A stretch of 64,000 nucleotides of DNA from Mycobacterium paraseoulense. GTDB lineage: Bacteria > Actinomycetota > Actinomycetes > Mycobacteriales > Mycobacteriaceae. The first letter of the stretch is position 1. The number at the start of each line of letters is the position of its first letter. Below, one piece after another: positions 16,106 through 24,705 of this stretch. Both the position numbers and the translations under genes were made by a program. The notes under the pieces were generated by a model that worked only from the letters and a program-made list of their open reading frames with translations, did not search any database and was not told the origin of the DNA. The stretch spans positions 3,844,001 through 3,908,000 of the forward strand of contig NZ_AP022619.1 of the NCBI RefSeq assembly GCF_010731655.1. Reading direction: 5' to 3'.

Positions 16106-18079
16106 GTGGGGCTCTGGTTCGGAACGCTGATCGCATTGTTTTTGCTGATAGCGCCCGGAGCGATCATCGCGCGTATCAGTCAGCTGAGCTGGCCCATCGC
16201 GGTGGCGGTGGGCCCGGCGCTGACCTACGGCGCGGTCGCGCTGGCCATCATCCCGTTCGGTGCGGTCGGAATCCCCTGGAACGGCTGGACCGCGCTGGCC
16301 ACGCTGGCCGCGGTGTGCCTGGTGATGACCGCGCTGCAGGTGCTCCTCGGCCGCTACCGCGACACCGAAGCCGAGGCGCGCGGGATCGGCCGCGGGCCCG
16401 CGATCGTGGTGGCGGCCGGGGTGCTGCTGGGCGCCCTGCTGATCATGTGGGCCGCCTACCGCGGCCTGGCCGCCCATTGGCAGACCATCCCCAGCACCTG
16501 GGACGCCGTCTGGCACGCCAACGAAGTGCGGTTCATCCTCGACACCGGACAGGCGTCGTCCACCCACATGGGCGAGCTGCGCAACGTGGAAACGCACCAG
16601 ACGCTGTACTACCCGTCGGTGTTCCACGCGTGGGTGGCGGTGTTCTGTCAGCTCACCGGGGCGGCGCCCACCACCGGCTACACGTTGACCTCGGTGGCGG
16701 CCGCGGTCTGGCTGTTCCCCACCAGCGCGGCGATGCTGGCCTGGCGGCTGCTGCGCCCGCACTGGTGCCAATGGCGCACCGCCGCCGCGGCCGCCACCAC
16801 CGCCGCGCTGTCGGCGTCGTTCACCGCCCTCCCCTACGTCGAGTTCGGCGTCGCCGCGATGCCCAACCTGGCGGCCTACGGGGTCGCCGTGCCGACGTTC
16901 GTGCTGATCGCCTCGACGCTGCGCCACCGCGACCGCATCCCGGCCGCCGTGCTGGCCTTCGTGGGGGTGATGTCGGTCCACCTGACCGGCGGGTTCATCG
17001 TCGTCCTGTTGGTTGTCGCCTGGTGGTTGTTGGATGTGTTGTGGCGCCCGGTCCGCGGCCGCGTCGCCGACGCCGTGACGGTCGCCGGCGTGGCGATCGC
17101 CACCGCGCTGATCCTGTTGCCGCAGTTCATCAGCGTGCAGCAACAGGAAGACATCATCGCCGGGCACTCGTTCCTGACCCACCTCGGCAAGAAGCGTGGC
17201 GCCTTCGACGCCGTGTTTCAGCACTCCCGCCATCTCAACGACTTCCCATACCAGTACGGGCTGATGACGCTGGCGATCGTGGGCGGGATCTTCTTCGCCT
17301 ACAAGAGGATCTGGTGGCCGCTGGCGCTCTGGGCGTTGCTCGTGGTGGTCGACGTCGACGCGGGGACGCCGCTCGGCGGACCGATCGGCACGATAGCCGG
17401 TGCGTTCGGGGAGTTCTTCTACAAGGACCCGCGCCGGATCTCGGCCGCGATCACCCTGCTGCTGGAACCGATGGCCGGGGTGGCCTTGTTCGTGATCGTC
17501 ATGGTGGTGGTAGCCGGCGTTAAACGGGTCGCCGGCCGATTCAAACCGTTACCCGCGCCGGTCTGGACCGCCGCCACGGCGGTCCTGCTGGTGGCGACGA
17601 CCGTGTTCACCGCCCGCCACTACTTCTATCGGCACCTGGTCTTGTTCGGCGACAAGTACGACTCGGTGATGATCGACCAACGCGACCTGATGGCCATGGC
17701 CTATCTGGCCACGCTGCCCGGCGCACACGACACCGTGATCGGCAACGCCAACACCGACGGCACCGCGTGGATGTATGCCGTCGCCGACCTGCACCCGCTG
17801 TGGACCCACTACGACTACCCGCAGCAGATGGGGCCCGGCCCGAACCGCTACATCTTCTGGGCCTACGCCCGCAGGGGGGAGTCCGACCCGCGGGTGGTCG
17901 AGGCGATCAAAGCGCTCAATATCCGGTACATCTACACCAGCGCGCCGACGGTCCGGGGATTCGCCGTCCCCGACGGACTAGTGTCACTGGATAAATCGAA
18001 GTCGTGGGCGCTGATCTACGACAATGGTGGAGCCCGAATCTACGAATGGCGCGGAAACGGCGCGGCGCCGCACTCTTAG
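16106..18079 (+). CDS. Polytopic membrane protein of the Rv3779 family (putative polyprenyl-sugar/GT-C-like)
   Basis: The protein is about 657 residues with roughly 11-13 transmembrane helices and an extracytoplasmic C-terminal domain (from about residue 520). An early luminal segment, IPSTWDAVWHANEVRFI, contains an acidic/His pair (WDAVWHANE) like the catalytic first loop of GT-C glycosyltransferases. The M. tuberculosis homologue has been connected with polyprenyl-phosphomannose synthesis; this sequence alone shows only a membrane enzyme likely to use lipid-linked sugars. Start is GTG 16106 after a CATACT hexamer at 6-nt spacing. It heads a co-directional run through bpa, wzt, glfT1 and wzm. 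Confidence 0.82.
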   Translation: MGLWFGTLIALFLLIAPGAIIARISQLSWPIAVAVGPALTYGAVALAIIPFGAVGIPWNGWTALATLAAVCLVMTALQVLLGRYRDTEAEARGIGRGPAIVVAAGVLLGALLIMWAAYRGLAAHWQTIPSTWDAVWHANEVRFILDTGQASSTHMGELRNVETHQTLYYPSVFHAWVAVFCQLTGAAPTTGYTLTSVAAAVWLFPTSAAMLAWRLLRPHWCQWRTAAAAATTAALSASFTALPYVEFGVAAMPNLAAYGVAVPTFVLIASTLRHRDRIPAAVLAFVGVMSVHLTGGFIVVLLVVAWWLLDVLWRPVRGRVADAVTVAGVAIATALILLPQFISVQQQEDIIAGHSFLTHLGKKRGAFDAVFQHSRHLNDFPYQYGLMTLAIVGGIFFAYKRIWWPLALWALLVVVDVDAGTPLGGPIGTIAGAFGEFFYKDPRRISAAITLLLEPMAGVALFVIVMVVVAGVKRVAGRFKPLPAPVWTAATAVLLVATTVFTARHYFYRHLVLFGDKYDSVMIDQRDLMAMAYLATLPGAHDTVIGNANTDGTAWMYAVADLHPLWTHYDYPQQMGPGPNRYIFWAYARRGESDPRVVEAIKALNIRYIYTSAPTVRGFAVPDGLVSLDKSKSWALIYDNGGARIYEWRGNGAAPHS

Positions 18080-18101
18080 TCCGCAAAAGGATGGTGATGG
18101 A

Positions 18102-18608
18102 TTGAGTACCCCCAACGACGACGATGGCATCGAGATCATCGGCGGCGTCGACCCGCGGACCACGGCGGTGACGGAGGACGACTCCGACGAGCGCTCCCTG
18201 ACCGATCTGGTTGAGCAGCCCGCCAAGGTGATGCGCATCGGGACGATGATCAAGCAGCTGCTCGAGGAGGTGCGGGCGGCCCCGCTGGACGAGGCCAGCC
18301 GCAACCGCCTGCGCGAGATCCACGCCACCAGCATCCGCGAGCTCGAAGAGGGCCTGGCGCCGGAACTGCGCGAAGAACTCGACCGCCTCACCCTGCCGTT
18401 CAGCGAGGACTCGGCGCCGTCCGACGCCGAATTGCGCATCGCCCAGGCCCAATTGGTCGGCTGGCTGGAAGGGCTGTTCCACGGCATCCAGACGGCGTTG
18501 TTCGCCCAGCAGATGGCCGCCCGCGCGCAGCTGGAGAACATGCGCCAGGGCGCGCTTCCCCCCGGTGTCGGCAAGCCGGGCGGGTCCGGGCACGGTCAGT
18601 ACCTGTAA
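18102..18608 (+). CDS. bpa: Bacterial proteasome activator Bpa
   Basis: The protein is about 168 residues. It matches the DUF2587 family founded by M. tuberculosis Rv3780: an acidic disordered N-terminus (DDDGIEIIGGVDPR), then a four-helix bundle including LVEQPAKVMRIGTMIKQLL and AQAQLVGWLEGLFHGIQTA. A flexible Gly-rich tail ends in the GQYL motif, which docks into the alpha-ring of the 20S proteasome and opens its gate. Bpa forms a dodecameric ring and drives ATP-independent degradation of unfolded proteins. No ATG fits; TTG 18102 with AAAGGA upstream is the best start and corresponds to the GLST of the M. tuberculosis N-terminus. Confidence 0.92.
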   Translation: MSTPNDDDGIEIIGGVDPRTTAVTEDDSDERSLTDLVEQPAKVMRIGTMIKQLLEEVRAAPLDEASRNRLREIHATSIRELEEGLAPELREELDRLTLPFSEDSAPSDAELRIAQAQLVGWLEGLFHGIQTALFAQQMAARAQLENMRQGALPPGVGKPGGSGHGQYL

Positions 18609-18619
18609 AGCGAAACACG

Positions 18620-19447
18620 GTGGCGGGTCCTCACATCGAGACGCACGACGCGTGGGTGGAATTTCCCATTTTCGACGCGAAGTCGCGCTCCCTGAAAAAA
18701 GCCTTCCTGGGCAAGGCGGGCGGCACGATCGGGCGCAACAGCTCCAACGTGGTCGTCGTCGAGGCGCTGCGCGACATCACCATGTCGCTCGAGCTCGGCG
18801 ACCGGGTCGGCCTGGTGGGCCACAACGGCGCCGGGAAATCGACTCTGCTGCGGCTGCTTTCGGGGATCTACGAACCCACCCGCGGCTGGGCCAAGGTCAC
18901 CGGCCGGGTCGCGCCGATCTTCGATCTCGGAGTCGGGATGGACCCCGAGATCTCCGGTTACGAGAACATCATCATCCGCGGGCTGTTCTTGGGTCAGACC
19001 CGCAAGCAGATGATGGCCAAGGTGGACGAGATCGCCGAGTTCACCGAGCTGGGTGACTACCTGTCGATGCCGCTGCGCACGTACTCCACCGGGATGCGAG
19101 TGCGGCTGGCGATGGGCGTGGTCACCAGCATCGACCCCGAGATCCTGCTGCTCGACGAGGGCCTGGGCGCGGTCGACGCCGACTTCATGAAGAAGGCGCA
19201 GTCCCGGCTGCAGAGCCTGGTGGAGCGTTCCGGAATCCTGGTTTTCGCCAGCCATTCCAACGAATTCCTCGCCCGGCTGTGCAAGACCGCGATGTGGATC
19301 GACCACGGCGTCATCCGCATGTCCGGCGGGATCGAAGACGTGGTGCGCGCCTACGAGGGTGAGGACGCGGCGCGGCACGTGCGCGAGGTGCTGGCCGAGA
19401 CGGCCGCCGAGCAGCCGCTGGCGCAAAGAGCATCCGGGGATGAGTGA
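18620..19447 (+). CDS. wzt: ABC transporter ATP-binding protein Wzt (galactan export)
   Basis: This 275-residue nucleotide-binding subunit has the Walker A motif GHNGAGKST at residues 67-75, the signature YSTGM, the Walker B motif ILLLDEGLG and a switch His in FASHSNE. It resembles Wzt-type polysaccharide exporters (older name rfbE). With Wzm it is thought to flip lipid-linked galactan from the cytoplasm to the periplasm for arabinosylation. It lacks the C-terminal carbohydrate-binding extension of O9a-type Wzt. GTG 18620 follows bpa by 11 bp. Its end overlaps glfT1 by 8 bp, indicating coupled translation. Confidence 0.92.
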   Translation: MAGPHIETHDAWVEFPIFDAKSRSLKKAFLGKAGGTIGRNSSNVVVVEALRDITMSLELGDRVGLVGHNGAGKSTLLRLLSGIYEPTRGWAKVTGRVAPIFDLGVGMDPEISGYENIIIRGLFLGQTRKQMMAKVDEIAEFTELGDYLSMPLRTYSTGMRVRLAMGVVTSIDPEILLLDEGLGAVDADFMKKAQSRLQSLVERSGILVFASHSNEFLARLCKTAMWIDHGVIRMSGGIEDVVRAYEGEDAARHVREVLAETAAEQPLAQRASGDE

Positions 19448-20354
19448 ATCCGTCGTCGCGGTCGTCGTCACCCACCGGCGCCCCGACGAGCTGGCCAAGT
19501 CGCTGGGCACCCTGAGCAGCCAGACCCGGTTGCCCGACCACCTCATCGTGGTCGACAACGACGGTCCCGGCGACGGCCGGGTGAGCGATCTGGTGGCCGG
19601 CCAGCCGATCCCGACCACCTACCTGCCGTCGCGCCGAAACCTCGGCGGCGCAGGCGGTTTCGCGCTGGGGATGTTGCACGCACTGGCGCGGGGTGCCGAC
19701 TGGGTGTGGCTGGCCGACGACGACGGGCGGCCGCAGGACTCGCACGTGCTGGCCACCCTGCTGGCGTGCGCCCAGAAGTACAACCTGGCCGAGGTGTCAC
19801 CGATGGTGTGTAACGCCGACGACCCGGAGCGGCTGGCGTTCCCATTGCGCCGGGGCCTGGTATGGCGCAGGCGCGCAACCGAATTGCGCACCGAGGCGGG
19901 GCAGGACCTACTGCCCGGGATAGCGTCGTTGTTCAACGGCGCGCTGTTCCGGGCGGCCACACTGGAAGCCGTCGGCGTCCCCGACTTGCGGCTGTTCATC
20001 CGCGGCGACGAAGTCGAGCTGCACCGGCGCCTGGTGCGGTCGGGCTTGCCGTTCGGCACCTGCCTGGACGCGATCTACCTGCACCCCTGCGGGTCGGAAG
20101 AATTCCGGCCGATCCTGGGCGGTCGCATGCACACCCAATACCCCGACGACCCGGCCAAGCGGTTCTACACCTATCGCAACCGCGGCTACCTGTTGTCCCA
20201 ACCGGGCCTGCGCAAGTTGCTGGTCCAGGAGTGGGTTCGGTTCGGCTGGTACTTCCTGGTGACCCGCCACGACCCCAAGGGGCTGGCCGAGTGGATTCGG
20301 TTGCGCCGCTTGGGTCGCCGCGAGCAATTCGGCAAGCCGGGAGGACATCGATGA
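19440..20354 (+). CDS. glfT1: Galactofuranosyltransferase GlfT1
   Basis: This 304-residue GT2-family enzyme transfers the first two Galf residues from UDP-Galf to the rhamnosyl-GlcNAc-PP-decaprenol linker, starting galactan. The GT-A fold is visible: VAVVVTHRRPDELAKSL at the N-terminus, VVDNDGPGDGRV, the RRNLGGAGGFALGM loop, and the metal-binding WLADDDGRPQ near residues 92-94. An acceptor-side acidic motif, RGDEVELHRRL, also fits. ATG 19440 overlaps the wzt stop, and the stop overlaps the wzm start in ATGA. The tight wzt-glfT1-wzm arrangement links initiation to export. Confidence 0.93.
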   Translation: MSESVVAVVVTHRRPDELAKSLGTLSSQTRLPDHLIVVDNDGPGDGRVSDLVAGQPIPTTYLPSRRNLGGAGGFALGMLHALARGADWVWLADDDGRPQDSHVLATLLACAQKYNLAEVSPMVCNADDPERLAFPLRRGLVWRRRATELRTEAGQDLLPGIASLFNGALFRAATLEAVGVPDLRLFIRGDEVELHRRLVRSGLPFGTCLDAIYLHPCGSEEFRPILGGRMHTQYPDDPAKRFYTYRNRGYLLSQPGLRKLLVQEWVRFGWYFLVTRHDPKGLAEWIRLRRLGRREQFGKPGGHR

Positions 20355-21181
20355 CCTTTCTCGACGCCGCGGCCCAGTCGCGGACCTTCACCCGGGCCCG
20401 GGGTGACCTGGTCGCCGGGTTCCGTCGGCACGAGCTGTGGCTGCACCTGGGCTGGCAGGACATCAAACAGCGCTACCGTCGCTCGGTGCTGGGGCCGTTC
20501 TGGATCACCATCGCGACCGGCACCACCGCCGTCGCCATGGGCGGCCTCTACTCCAAGCTGTTCCACCTCGAGCTGTCCGTGCACCTGCCCTACGTCACGC
20601 TCGGCCTGATCATCTGGAACCTGATCAACGCGGCCATCCTCGAGGGCGCCGACGTCTTCGTCGCCAACGAGGGACTGATCAAGCAATTGCCCACCCCCCT
20701 GAGCGTGCACGTCTACCGGCTGGTGTGGCGGCAGATGATCCTGTTCGCGCACAACATCGTCATCTACGTCGTCATCGCCTTCATCTTTCCCAAGCAGTGG
20801 TCGTGGGCGGACCTGTCGGTGATCCCCGCGCTGGCGCTGATCGTGCTCAATTGCATCTGGGTGTCACTGTGTTTCGGCATCCTGGCGACCCGCTACCGCG
20901 ACATCGGTCCGCTGCTGTTCTCGGTGGTGCAGTTGCTGTTCTTCATGACGCCGATCATCTGGAACGACGACACGTTGCGGGCGCAGGGGGCCGGACGATG
21001 GTCGAAGATCGTCGAACTCAACCCGCTGCTGCACTATCTCGACATCGTTCGCGCCCCGCTGCTGGGTGCCCACCAGGAGCTGCGGCACTGGGCGGTGGTC
21101 GGGGCGCTCACGGCCGTCGGCTGGGTGCTGGCGGCGTTCGCGATGCGGCAATACCGCGCGCGGGTGCCGTACTGGGTGTAG
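20351..21181 (+). CDS. wzm: ABC-2 type polysaccharide export permease Wzm
   Basis: This 276-residue integral membrane protein has six predicted helices (for example YVTLGLIIWNLINAAILEG, HNIVIYVVIAFIF and LIVLNCIWVSLCFGILATRY). The ABC-2 hallmark RYRRSVLGPFWI occurs in the first cytoplasmic loop. It is the permease partner of Wzt for lipid-linked galactan. The start ATG shares an ATGA with the glfT1 stop. Its stop is 1 bp from the stop of the convergent DUF732 gene. Confidence 0.92.
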   Translation: MTFLDAAAQSRTFTRARGDLVAGFRRHELWLHLGWQDIKQRYRRSVLGPFWITIATGTTAVAMGGLYSKLFHLELSVHLPYVTLGLIIWNLINAAILEGADVFVANEGLIKQLPTPLSVHVYRLVWRQMILFAHNIVIYVVIAFIFPKQWSWADLSVIPALALIVLNCIWVSLCFGILATRYRDIGPLLFSVVQLLFFMTPIIWNDDTLRAQGAGRWSKIVELNPLLHYLDIVRAPLLGAHQELRHWAVVGALTAVGWVLAAFAMRQYRARVPYWV

Positions 21182-21182
21182 C

Positions 21183-21545
21183 TCACATGTTCGGGGGCGG
21201 CATATGCAACCAATCCATGGTGCCCCCGATCCGCCCTTTGTACTGCGGGCAGTAGGCGGACACCGAAAGGCCGACGAAGAAGCCGGCCTGTTTCGCCGTC
21301 AGGTTGTTGTCCTTCATCGCCTTCATTGCGAGAAGACCCGGCGGCTGGTTGTTGTCGAGTCCGGTGCACACGGTCTGCGCCATCGAGATCGCGGTGCCGG
21401 GGTCATTGATGACGATCCCGTTGTCGGCCAGCGCGCCCAGGAAGGCGTTGTCGCCCGGGTCCGCCGCTGCGGGCGCCGGATAAACGAGCGCGACGCAGAG
21501 CACGGCCGCTCCGACTGTCGACCACTTCGCGGAACCGACGTTCAT
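21183..21545 (-). CDS. Secreted DUF732-family protein
   Basis: This 120-residue protein has a Sec signal peptide (hydrophobic TVGAAVLCVALVYPAPAAADP, cleavage probably after AAA). The mature region matches DUF732: DNAFLGALADNGIVINDPG, AISMAQTVCTGLD and the second Cys in VSAYCPQYKG, the two Cys presumably forming a disulphide. DUF732 proteins are small mycobacterial exported proteins of unknown function. ATG 21545 lies 7 nt after TATCGT on the minus strand, suggesting a leaderless mRNA. The divergent gene begins 68 bp away. Confidence 0.85.
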   Translation of the reverse strand: MNVGSAKWSTVGAAVLCVALVYPAPAAADPGDNAFLGALADNGIVINDPGTAISMAQTVCTGLDNNQPPGLLAMKAMKDNNLTAKQAGFFVGLSVSAYCPQYKGRIGGTMDWLHMPPPNM

Positions 21546-21613
21546 ATCACCAACGATAGGCCTCCAAGAATTCGTTGAGGATCCCGCAAGGCGCGCGGCA
21601 GAGGCTGTCGCGC

Positions 21614-22135
21614 ATGCGTAACACGGTTTTCGCCGACGGCGTCCGCGTAGCCACCATGCACCGCGCCGATGCGCCATTGGGCCGCACCGCCAGGTTCCAC
21701 CTGCGCAGGTTGTTCGACAACCTGCCCTGCTGCCACCGCTCGTGGGCCAATCAGGGCAAACGCTTCTTCCTGCACGGTTACGAGCGGGCCTTCGACATCG
21801 AGTTCGCTTGCGCCGAAACCGAAGCCGGGACCGGTGCGGTGATCGACGACGGCACCCTCGACGAGGTCAACACGGCACTGCGTGACCAGTTCGACCACAC
21901 GACGCTGATCGCCGTCGACGACCCACAGCGAGACCTGTTCGAGCTGCTGGCCGACCGGGGCGTGATCGACCTGCGGATCATGGACGACACCGACATGGCG
22001 GGCACGGCCGCCTGGACGTTCGAGACGGTCGAGAGCATCGTCGGGCCGGCGACCGGTGGCCGGGTCTGGGTGTCCCGGATCAAGGCGCGGGAAAGCCGCA
22101 ACAACGTCGTCACCCTCACGGCGGGACCCGTTTAG
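21614..22135 (+). CDS. 6-pyruvoyl/6-carboxy-tetrahydropterin-synthase-like protein, atypical active site
   Basis: The protein is about 173 residues with a T-fold pattern of the PTPS/QueD family: an N-terminal strand pair, a FFLHGYERAFDIEFAC strand, the helix LDEVNTALRDQ and the following FDHTTLIAVDDPQRDLFELL, which resembles the family motif around the catalytic Asp/His. The canonical zinc motif HGH reads HGY here, and the catalytic Cys a few residues before it is absent. It may therefore have lost pterin activity or bind another ligand. ATG 21614 is preferred. The gene precedes the NfeD-like/SPFH pair by about 45 bp. Confidence 0.65.
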   Translation: MRNTVFADGVRVATMHRADAPLGRTARFHLRRLFDNLPCCHRSWANQGKRFFLHGYERAFDIEFACAETEAGTGAVIDDGTLDEVNTALRDQFDHTTLIAVDDPQRDLFELLADRGVIDLRIMDDTDMAGTAAWTFETVESIVGPATGGRVWVSRIKARESRNNVVTLTAGPV

Positions 22136-22178
22136 ACGAAACACGACGCCCGCATTGCCGATGCGGGAGTATGCGTGC

Positions 22179-22394
22179 GTGAGCGATGCCTCGGCGATCG
22201 GCTGTGTCGGGACGCTGACGGTGGCAACCCGCGGCGACCGCGGCGCCGGGGAGGTGCTGGTCACCGTGCGGGGCGCCAAGGAGGCGTTCCTGGCATGGTC
22301 CGACCGCCCCCTGCCGAAGGGCGCCGAAGTCCTCGTGGTCGACGTCCGGGGGGCCAGGACGGTGGTCGTCGAGCCCTGGCAGGGCCTCGCCTGA
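22179..22394 (+). CDS. NfeD-like OB-fold protein (soluble)
   Basis: This protein of about 71 residues corresponds to the C-terminal OB-fold domain of NfeD proteins: GCVGTLTVATRGDRGAGEV ... AFLAWSDRPLPKGAEVLVVDV and a final TVVVEPW strand. No transmembrane helix or protease domain is present, unlike full-length NfeD. NfeD partners are genetically linked to SPFH/flotillin proteins, and here the SPFH gene follows 61 bp downstream. Start is uncertain between GTG 22179 and ATG 22161. Confidence 0.62.
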   Translation: MSDASAIGCVGTLTVATRGDRGAGEVLVTVRGAKEAFLAWSDRPLPKGAEVLVVDVRGARTVVVEPWQGLA

Positions 22395-22455
22395 TCTGAA
22401 TTGACGGCCCGGATCGGCCGGGCTACAACAGCGAAACCCGCGAAAAGGAGTCCCC

Positions 22456-23595
22456 ATGCTCGGTTACAAGGTGCCGGCGCCCGACGAGGCGATGCTCATC
22501 TCCGGCGGCCGCACCAAAGGCAACGCGCCGTTTCGCGTCGTGACCGGTCACGGCGCCTTCATCCTGCCGGTCTTCCGCAAGGCTCGATTCCTCACCCTGG
22601 CGATGTGTGAGGCGGAGGTGGCCGAGAAGTGCGTGACCCAGCAGGGCATCACCCTCAACGTCCGGGCGGTGATCGCGTTCAAGGTCGGCAACGACACGGA
22701 GAGCATCATCAGTGCCGCGCAACGGTTCCTGTCCGAGCAGGACCAGATGTCCGTGCTGACCGGGCGCATCTTCGCCGGGCACCTGCGCTCGATCATCGGC
22801 TCGATGACCGTCGAGCAGATCATCCGGGAGCGCCAGAAGCTGGCGACCGAGGTCCTCGACGGTTCCAAGGAGGAGATGGCCCGCATCGGCCTCACCGTCG
22901 ACGCCCTGCAGATCCAGTCCATCGACGACGACGGGCTCGGCTACATCGAGGCGATGTCGGCCCCGCACAACGCCGCGATCCAGCAGCAGGCGCAGATCGC
23001 CCAGGCGCAGGCCAACCAGGCGGCCGCCGAGGCCGAGCAGGAGTCGCAACGCAAGCAGGCCGAGTTCGCCCGGCAGACCGCCATCGTCAAGGCGCAGTAC
23101 AAGGCCGAGGTCGACACCGCGCAGGCGCAGGCCGCCCAGGCCGGGCCGCTGGCCGAGGCCCAGGCCCAGCGCGAGGTGCTGCAGATGCGTACCGAGCTGG
23201 CCGAGCGCGCCGCCGAGCTGCGCCAGCAGGAGCTGGTCGCCGAGGTGGTCAAGCCGGCCGAGGCCGACGCCGAACGCGTGCGGATCCTGGCGATCGCCGA
23301 CGCGGAGAAGATGAAGATCCTGGCCGAGGCGGCGGCGTCGCACGACCGGGTGGCGCTGGACAAGGCGCTGATCGACCAGCTGCCCGAGATCGTCGAGAAG
23401 GCCGCCCGCGGTCTCGCCAATGCGAACGTGACCGTGCTCAACGGCGCCGAGGGCCTCACCGAGGTGGCCAGCGGCCTCGTCGCGCAGGGCCGGGCCATCT
23501 TCGACGCCCTGCGCGGCACCGTCGACTACTACGACGACGATGCCGCCGCACCGCCGATCGCCACCAATTCCGAGGCCGGCTCGGCCACCCACTGA
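22456..23595 (+). CDS. SPFH/band-7 domain protein (flotillin-like)
   Basis: This 379-residue protein starts at ATG 22456 behind AAAAGGAG. The SPFH domain occupies about residues 1-165 (VVTGHGAFILPVFRKARFL, then VRAVIAFKVGNDTESI and TVEQIIRERQKLATEV). It is followed by a long Ala/Gln/Glu-rich coiled coil (residues 170-290) as in flotillins, and an acidic tail (DYYDDDAA). No N-terminal membrane helix is seen, so membrane attachment would have to be peripheral or via the NfeD-like partner. Flotillins scaffold membrane microdomains and oligomerise through the coiled coil. Confidence 0.88.
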   Translation: MLGYKVPAPDEAMLISGGRTKGNAPFRVVTGHGAFILPVFRKARFLTLAMCEAEVAEKCVTQQGITLNVRAVIAFKVGNDTESIISAAQRFLSEQDQMSVLTGRIFAGHLRSIIGSMTVEQIIRERQKLATEVLDGSKEEMARIGLTVDALQIQSIDDDGLGYIEAMSAPHNAAIQQQAQIAQAQANQAAAEAEQESQRKQAEFARQTAIVKAQYKAEVDTAQAQAAQAGPLAEAQAQREVLQMRTELAERAAELRQQELVAEVVKPAEADAERVRILAIADAEKMKILAEAAASHDRVALDKALIDQLPEIVEKAARGLANANVTVLNGAEGLTEVASGLVAQGRAIFDALRGTVDYYDDDAAAPPIATNSEAGSATH

Positions 23596-23723
23596 GTCGC
23601 CGGTGCGGATTCCGGATCCGCAACTGCGGCGAACGCTTGCCCGATAATGGTGGCGGGCGCCTCGACGTGGTGCCACACTGGAACGCCACCCACCTGAGCA
23701 AACCGGGCGAAAGGTCCAACGAC

Positions 23724-24203
23724 GTGAGCAAGAAGGTCCAATCAGCGGCGGATGCGGCGCGGGAGAACCTCGCCGCGGAGCTGGAGCGGCTACGGCAGCG
23801 GCGGGACCGCCTCGACGTCGAAGTCAGGAACGACCGCGGCATGGTGGGCGATCACGGCGACGCCGCCGAGGCGATCCAGCGCGCCGAGGAGCTGGTCGGC
23901 CTCAGCGACCGGATCAACGAGTTGGACCGCCGGCTGCGGACCGGGCCGTCGCAGTCCGACGAATCGGAGACGCTGCCGGGCGGCACCGAGGTGACCTTGC
24001 GGTTCTCCGACGGTGAAGTGGTCACCATGCACGTCATCTCGATCGTGGAAGAGACGCCCGTCGGCCGGGAAGGTGAGACGCTGACCGCGCGCAGCCCGTT
24101 GGCCCAGGCCCTGGCCGGACACAAGGCGGGCGACACGGTGACCTACTCGACGCCGCAGGGCGAGGATCAGGTCGAGCTGATAGCGGTCAAACTCCCCCGC
24201 TGA
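23724..24203 (+). CDS. Gre-like transcription factor (Rv3788 type)
   Basis: This 159-residue protein has a GreA/GreB architecture: an N-terminal antiparallel coiled coil (ENLAAELERLRQRRDRLD ... IQRAEELVGLSDRINELDRRL) and a C-terminal FKBP-like domain (EVTLRFSDGEVVTMHVISI ... SPLAQALAGHKAGDTVTY). Such proteins insert the coiled coil into the RNA polymerase secondary channel. The M. tuberculosis homologue has been reported to inhibit transcription rather than stimulate cleavage. Here the coil tip reads RGMVGDHGD, not the classical GreA acidic tip. GTG 23724 is preceded by GAAAGG. It follows the SPFH gene by 128 bp. Confidence 0.88.
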   Translation: MSKKVQSAADAARENLAAELERLRQRRDRLDVEVRNDRGMVGDHGDAAEAIQRAEELVGLSDRINELDRRLRTGPSQSDESETLPGGTEVTLRFSDGEVVTMHVISIVEETPVGREGETLTARSPLAQALAGHKAGDTVTYSTPQGEDQVELIAVKLPR

Positions 24204-24245
24204 CGCGTCCCTGGCCGCTCCGCCGGCCCGGTTAGACTCCCCCCA

Positions 24246-24674
24246 ATGGTTGCCCCGCTGCCCGACGCCGCGCCGCCCAGCCCGCAGTTGAGCCTGACGA
24301 CACAGGTGACGCGGTTCGTCGTCACCGGCGGCCTGGCGGGCATCGTGGACTTCGGCCTCTACCTGGTGCTGTACCAGGCGGTGGGCGTCCAGGTCGACCT
24401 GGCCAAGGCCACCAGCTTCGTGGTCGGCACCATCACGGCCTACCTGATCAACCGCCGGTGGACCTTCCAGGCCGCCCCGAGCACCGCGCGCTTCGTCGCG
24501 GTCATGGTCCTCTACGCCATCACCTTCGCCGTGCAGGTCGGCCTGAACCATCTGTGCCTCGCGCTTTTGCACTACCGCGGGTGGGCGATCCCGGTCGCGT
24601 TCGTGATCGCGCAGGGCACCGCGACGGTGATCAACTTCGTCGTCCAGCGAGCCGTTATCTTCCGCATCGGCTGA
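24246..24674 (+). CDS. GtrA-family membrane protein (Rv3789 type)
   Basis: This 142-residue protein has four transmembrane helices typical of Gtr[38 protein letters not shown] (with the conserved NRRWTF), a third starting at [10 protein letters not shown] and [20 protein letters not shown]. In M. tuberculosis the homologue next to dprE1 has been proposed to help translocate decaprenyl-phosphoryl-arabinose or to anchor AftA. The locus context here is the same. ATG 24246 lies 7 nt after TAGACT (24233-24238), suggesting leaderless transcription. dprE1 starts 31 bp downstream with its own hexamer. Confidence 0.87.
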   Translation: MVAPLPDAAPPSPQLSLTTQVTRFVVTGGLAGIVDFGLYLVLYQAVGVQVDLAKATSFVVGTITAYLINRRWTFQAAPSTARFVAVMVLYAITFAVQVGLNHLCLALLHYRGWAIPVAFVIAQGTATVINFVVQRAVIFRIG

Positions 24675-24705
24675 GCCACCGGCGCAAGCGGTACCCTCTT
24701 TGACG

